A stretch of DNA of 7,475 bases from Paracoccaceae bacterium (GTDB taxonomy: Bacteria > Pseudomonadota > Alphaproteobacteria > Rhodobacterales > Rhodobacteraceae). The stretch spans positions 1-7,475 of the forward strand of contig SKMM01000071.1 of assembly GCA_007121055.1 (NCBI GenBank), read 5' to 3'. This document shows positions 4,513-7,475 of the stretch, piece by piece (the stretch's first letter is position 1; every line of letters starts with the position of its first letter). Made by a program: the position numbers and the translations under genes. The notes below the pieces were generated by a model, which worked only from the letters and a program-made list of their open reading frames with translations, had not been told where the DNA came from and ran no database searches.

Positions 4513-6675
4513 ATGGCACGCTCGATGTATGTGGACCGCGCGGGGCTGCAGGTGGCCGCCCCCCTGGCGGAGTTCGTGGAGACGCAGGCGATCCCCGGCA
4601 CGGGCGTCGAGCCTGCGGCGTTCTGGGACGGCTTCGCGGCGATCCTGCGCGACCTGACCCCGCGCAACCGGGAGCTGCTCGCGACCCGCGAGACGCTGCA
4701 GAAACAGATCGACGACTGGCACCGGGGCCGGCGCAACCAGGCGCACGACCACGAGGCCTACAAGGCGTACCTCGCCGAGATCGGGTATCTGCGGCCCGAG
4801 GGCGGGGATTTCGAGATCGACACCTCGAACATCGACCCCGAGATCGCCACCACGCCGGGGCCGCAGCTCGTGGTGCCCATCACGAACGCGCGCTATGCGC
4901 TCAACGCCGCCAACGCGCGCTGGGGCAGCCTGTACGACGCGCTCTATGGCACGGACGCCATCGGCAGCCCGGCGCCCGCGGGCGGCTATGACCGGGGCCG
5001 GGGCGCGCGGGTGGTGGCGCGGGCGCGGGTGTTCCTGGACGAGGCGTTTCCGGTGGCGGGGCTGAGCCACGCCGACGCGCGGCGCTATCACGTGCAGGGC
5101 GGCGCGCTGCTGGTGGACGACCACCCGCTGGAGGATCCGTCGAAATTCGCGGGCTACCGGGGCCATCCGCGGGCGCCCGAGGCGGTGCTGCTGCGCAACA
5201 ACAACCTGCATGTGGAGCTGGTGTTCGACCGCACTCACATGGTCGGCGCGCGGGATCAGGCGGGGCTGGCGGATATCCGGCTGGAGGCGGCGATTTCGGC
5301 CATCATGGACTGCGAGGATTCGGTGGCCTGCGTGGATGCCGAAGACAAGGTGGCCGCCTATGCCAACTGGCTGGGGCTGATGAAGGGCGATTTGAGCACG
5401 ACATTTGCCAAGGGCGGCAAGGAGATGACCCGCGCCATGGCGCCTGACCGGATCTTCACGGCGCCGGATGGCGGGGAAATCACGCTGAAGGGCCGCGCGC
5501 TTATGCTGGTGCGCAATGTGGGCCACCTGATGACCAACCCCGCGATCCTCGATGCCGAGGGGAAGGAGGTGTTCGAGGGGCTGATGGACGCGGCGCTGAC
5601 GACCCTGATCGCGCTGCACGATCTGCAGAAGACCGAGGGGCTGCGGAACTCGCCCGCAGGCTCGGTCTATGTGGTGAAGCCGAAGATGCACGGGCCCGAC
5701 GAGGTCGCGTTTGCCGACGAGACGTTCAGCCGCGTCGAGGCGCTGCTGGGGCTGCCGCGCTACACCGTGAAGCTGGGGATCATGGACGAGGAGCGGCGGA
5801 CCTCGGTGAACCTCAAGGAGTGCATCCGGGCGGCGAAGCATCGGGTGTGCTTCATCAACACGGGCTTCCTCGACCGGACGGGCGACGAGATCCATACCTC
5901 GATGGAGGCCGGGCCGTTCAGCCGCAAGGACTTCATCAAACGCAAGTCGTGGATCACGGCCTACGAGAACCTCAACGTCGACATCGGGCTCGAGTGCGGG
6001 CTGTCGGGGCGGGCGCAGATCGGCAAGGGCATGTGGGCGATGCCCGACCGCATGGCCGCGATGCTGGAGCAGAAGATCGAGCATCCGCGGGCGGGGGCAA
6101 CCTGCGCCTGGGTGCCCTCGCCCACGGCGGCCACGCTGCATGCGCTGCATTACCACCGGATCGACGTGTTCGCGGTGCAGGACGGCCTGCGCAAGGGCGG
6201 CCGGCGGGCGCATGTGGACGGGCTGCTGGACATGCCGCTGGCGGCGTTCCGCAAGTGGCGGCCCGAGCAGATCCGGCGCGAGGTGGAGAACAACGCGCAG
6301 GGCATCCTGGGCTATGTCGTGCGCTGGGTGGACCAGGGGGTGGGCTGTTCCAAGGTGCCCGACATCAACGATGTGGGGCTGATGGAGGACCGGGCGACCT
6401 GCCGCATCTCGGCCCAGCACATCGCCAACTGGCTGCACCATGGCGTGGTGTCGGAGGGCGAGGTCGAGGAGGTGCTGCGCCGGATGGCGGAGATCGTCGA
6501 CCGGCAGAATTCGGGCGATGCGGCCTATGTGCCGATGGCGCCGCGGTTCGACGGGCAGGCCTTCCTCGCGGCGCGCGAGCTGGTGCTGGAGGGGCGGGTG
6601 CAGCCTTCGGGCTATACCGAGCCGGTGCTCCACGCCCGGCGGCTGCAGCGCAAGGCGGAGCTGGCGGAGGCCTGA
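4513..6675 (+). CDS. glcB: Malate synthase G
   Basis: 720 aa (E. coli GlcB is 723). Cytosolic TIM-barrel enzyme that condenses glyoxylate with acetyl-CoA to give malate and CoA, feeding glyoxylate from glycolate or C2 metabolism into central carbon. Landmarks: MDCEDSVACVDAEDK in the central barrel; R334 in VRNVGHLM; E426 in MDEERRT and D454 in FLDRTGDE, which fit the Mg ligands; IGKGMWAMPD; the WVPSPTAATLHALHYH block; C612; and D626 in MEDRAT, matching the catalytic base D631 of E. coli with the same 14-residue spacing from the cysteine. ATG at 4513 is preferred over ATG at 4507 because AGGGA (4501-4505) is seven bases from the former and one base from the latter. No isocitrate lyase or glycolate oxidase gene is next to it, so the window does not show which pathway supplies glyoxylate. 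Confidence 0.97.
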   Translation: MARSMYVDRAGLQVAAPLAEFVETQAIPGTGVEPAAFWDGFAAILRDLTPRNRELLATRETLQKQIDDWHRGRRNQAHDHEAYKAYLAEIGYLRPEGGDFEIDTSNIDPEIATTPGPQLVVPITNARYALNAANARWGSLYDALYGTDAIGSPAPAGGYDRGRGARVVARARVFLDEAFPVAGLSHADARRYHVQGGALLVDDHPLEDPSKFAGYRGHPRAPEAVLLRNNNLHVELVFDRTHMVGARDQAGLADIRLEAAISAIMDCEDSVACVDAEDKVAAYANWLGLMKGDLSTTFAKGGKEMTRAMAPDRIFTAPDGGEITLKGRALMLVRNVGHLMTNPAILDAEGKEVFEGLMDAALTTLIALHDLQKTEGLRNSPAGSVYVVKPKMHGPDEVAFADETFSRVEALLGLPRYTVKLGIMDEERRTSVNLKECIRAAKHRVCFINTGFLDRTGDEIHTSMEAGPFSRKDFIKRKSWITAYENLNVDIGLECGLSGRAQIGKGMWAMPDRMAAMLEQKIEHPRAGATCAWVPSPTAATLHALHYHRIDVFAVQDGLRKGGRRAHVDGLLDMPLAAFRKWRPEQIRREVENNAQGILGYVVRWVDQGVGCSKVPDINDVGLMEDRATCRISAQHIANWLHHGVVSEGEVEEVLRRMAEIVDRQNSGDAAYVPMAPRFDGQAFLAARELVLEGRVQPSGYTEPVLHARRLQRKAELAEA

Positions 6676-6783
6676 GACCAACGGCCCCGGAGAATGACCG
6701 CAGCCTGCGCGGCAGCCGCATCATGCGTGACGGCCGATGCAATTGGACCGGTCAACACCCAGGGCCATTGACATGAGGCGGGC
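6676..6783. other. Convergent gap between glcB and the SixA-like gene
   Basis: These 108 bases lie between two converging genes. I see only short weak inverted repeats, such as CGCA, TCA, TGCG at 6717-6727, and no T-tract terminator. A 25-codon frame at 6694-6771 has no properly spaced ribosome site and is not called. Confidence 0.5.
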
Positions 6784-7293
6784 TCAGGTGTCGGGAAGCT
6801 CGCGCGGGATGGCGAAGGCCTCGGCCACGCCGCCCGCGGGCCCGACGGCGCCCCAGTCGGCGAGGTCGAAGCGCGCGATCAGCGTGGCGCAGGTGGGGTA
6901 GTCGGCGAAGCGGGGGTGCTTGGGCGGCTCGTCCAGCAGCCAGCGGGCGAAGGCGGCGATGCCGGGGTTGTGGCCGAGCATCAGGACGGTGTCGGCCTCG
7001 GCGGTCTGCAGCGCGCGCAGCATCACGTCGGGGCCGGCGTGGTAGAGCGCGTCGAGGAAGCGGATTTCGGGCGTGCCGCCCAGTTCGGGGGCCATGAGGT
7101 CCCAGGTCTCGCGGGTGCGGGCGGCGGTGGAGACGAGCGCCTCGCCGGGCCTTGCGCCCTGGGCCGCCAACCACTTGCCCATGCGGACGGCGGCCTTGCG
7201 GCCCCGGGGGTTGAGGGTGCGGGCACGGTCGTGGCCCACCGGGTCGGTCCAGTCGGATTTCGCGTGCCGCACCAGGATCAATCGCAAGGGCAT
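6784..7293 (-). CDS. sixA: SixA-like histidine phosphatase
   Basis: 169 aa, single-domain histidine phosphatase superfamily member. R9-H10 in LVRHAKSDW is the signature; H10 would take the phosphate. R59 in STAARTRET and H108 in MLGHNPG complete the usual catalytic pocket. No signal peptide or membrane segment is visible, so it is probably cytosolic. E. coli SixA removes phosphate from phosphohistidine on phosphotransfer proteins, but many relatives act on other phosphorylated molecules, so the substrate here is uncertain. The gene begins two bases after the stop codon of the upstream cysteine-rich gene. Its ribosome site (GAGGAG, 7299-7304 on the minus strand) lies inside that gene's last codons, which indicates an operon with coupled translation. 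Convergent with glcB. Confidence 0.85.
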   Translation of the reverse strand: MPLRLILVRHAKSDWTDPVGHDRARTLNPRGRKAAVRMGKWLAAQGARPGEALVSTAARTRETWDLMAPELGGTPEIRFLDALYHAGPDVMLRALQTAEADTVLMLGHNPGIAAFARWLLDEPPKHPRFADYPTCATLIARFDLADWGAVGPAGGVAEAFAIPRELPDT

Positions 7294-7295
7294 GG

Positions 7296-7475
7296 CTACT
7301 CCTCTCCGCCCGGATGGAACTGTCGCATGTGATAGGCCGATTGCGCCGGCTCGCGGCCGAAGGCCTGCGAGACCGGGCAGGCCCGGCGCACCGCGCAGCC
7401 CTGCCCCATGCAGTCCGCGCCGTCGGGGGTGTCGAGGAAGCTGCGGCAGGCCGGGATGTCGTAGCCCTCGGCGCC
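7296..7475 (-). CDS. Cysteine-rich protein, C-terminal 59 residues, gene cut by window edge
   Basis: The frame is open from the window edge to TAG at 7296-7298. The 59 visible residues contain four cysteines, spaced C-x11-C-x4-C-x5-C with a proline after the last (visible residues 10, 22, 27, 33), followed by a polar end with SAYHMRQFH. The cysteine spacing suggests an iron-sulfur cluster or zinc site, but I do not recognise the family. Reality is supported by the intact frame, the two-base junction with the SixA-like gene, and that gene's ribosome site overlapping the last codons. The N terminus and total length are not visible. Confidence 0.65.
   Translation of the reverse strand, partial: GAEGYDIPACRSFLDTPDGADCMGQGCAVRRACPVSQAFGREPAQSAYHMRQFHPGGEE

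Noticed and set aside
2186..4519. Open frame of 777 codons on the minus strand opposite uvrB
   Set aside because: Same reason: uvrB on the plus strand has every family motif, and the antisense translation resembles nothing.
3988..6681. Open frame of 897 codons on the minus strand across the end of uvrB and all of glcB
   Set aside because: It lies opposite two certain genes and is low-complexity, rich in Arg, His, Pro and Leu. It is a GC-driven shadow frame.
6694..6771. 25-codon alanine-rich frame in the glcB/sixA gap
   Set aside because: The nearest GGAG is too close to its ATG, and such frames are expected by chance at this GC content.

Overview
The window is GC-rich and gene-dense, with strong G/C bias at third codon positions. 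It fits an alphaproteobacterium, most likely of the Rhodobacterales type. The best single marker is the 3' part of a tRNA-His at the left edge: it carries U72 and discriminator A73, the combination known from alphaproteobacteria whose tRNA-His lacks the extra G-1. This placement rests on gene content and that tRNA, not on any database search.

Layout, left to right. (1) The tRNA-His 3' part (+) is cut by the window edge. (2) A short gap of about 190 bases contains one strong GC hairpin. (3) A NikR-family ribbon-helix-helix regulator lies on the minus strand. (4) A 105-base divergent region holds two short perfect inverted repeats and a plausible thyA promoter. (5) thyA-folA form a two-gene operon (+), with uvrB following on the same strand after 61 bases. 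(6) A structured 140-base gap contains competing hairpins and a tandem 8-base repeat, followed by glcB (malate synthase G, +). (7) Convergent to glcB, on the minus strand, are a SixA-like histidine phosphatase and, directly upstream of it, the 3' end of a cysteine-rich gene that runs off the window.

Functionally, ThyA makes dTMP from dUMP and oxidises methylene-tetrahydrofolate to dihydrofolate; FolA reduces that back to tetrahydrofolate, so the pair is a closed metabolic unit. UvrB is the damage-verification subunit of nucleotide excision repair. GlcB condenses glyoxylate with acetyl-CoA to malate. These are core housekeeping genes.

The least ordinary item is the NikR-family regulator. Its DNA-binding strand and the Glu/Asp pair of the DNA-binding domain are intact, but all four residues that bind nickel in E. 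coli NikR are replaced, and a histidine-rich tail is added at the C terminus. It sits divergently beside thyA-folA. Whether it senses another ligand, and whether it controls the neighbouring dTMP/folate operon or only itself, is inference. I see no mobile element, CRISPR array or phage signature.
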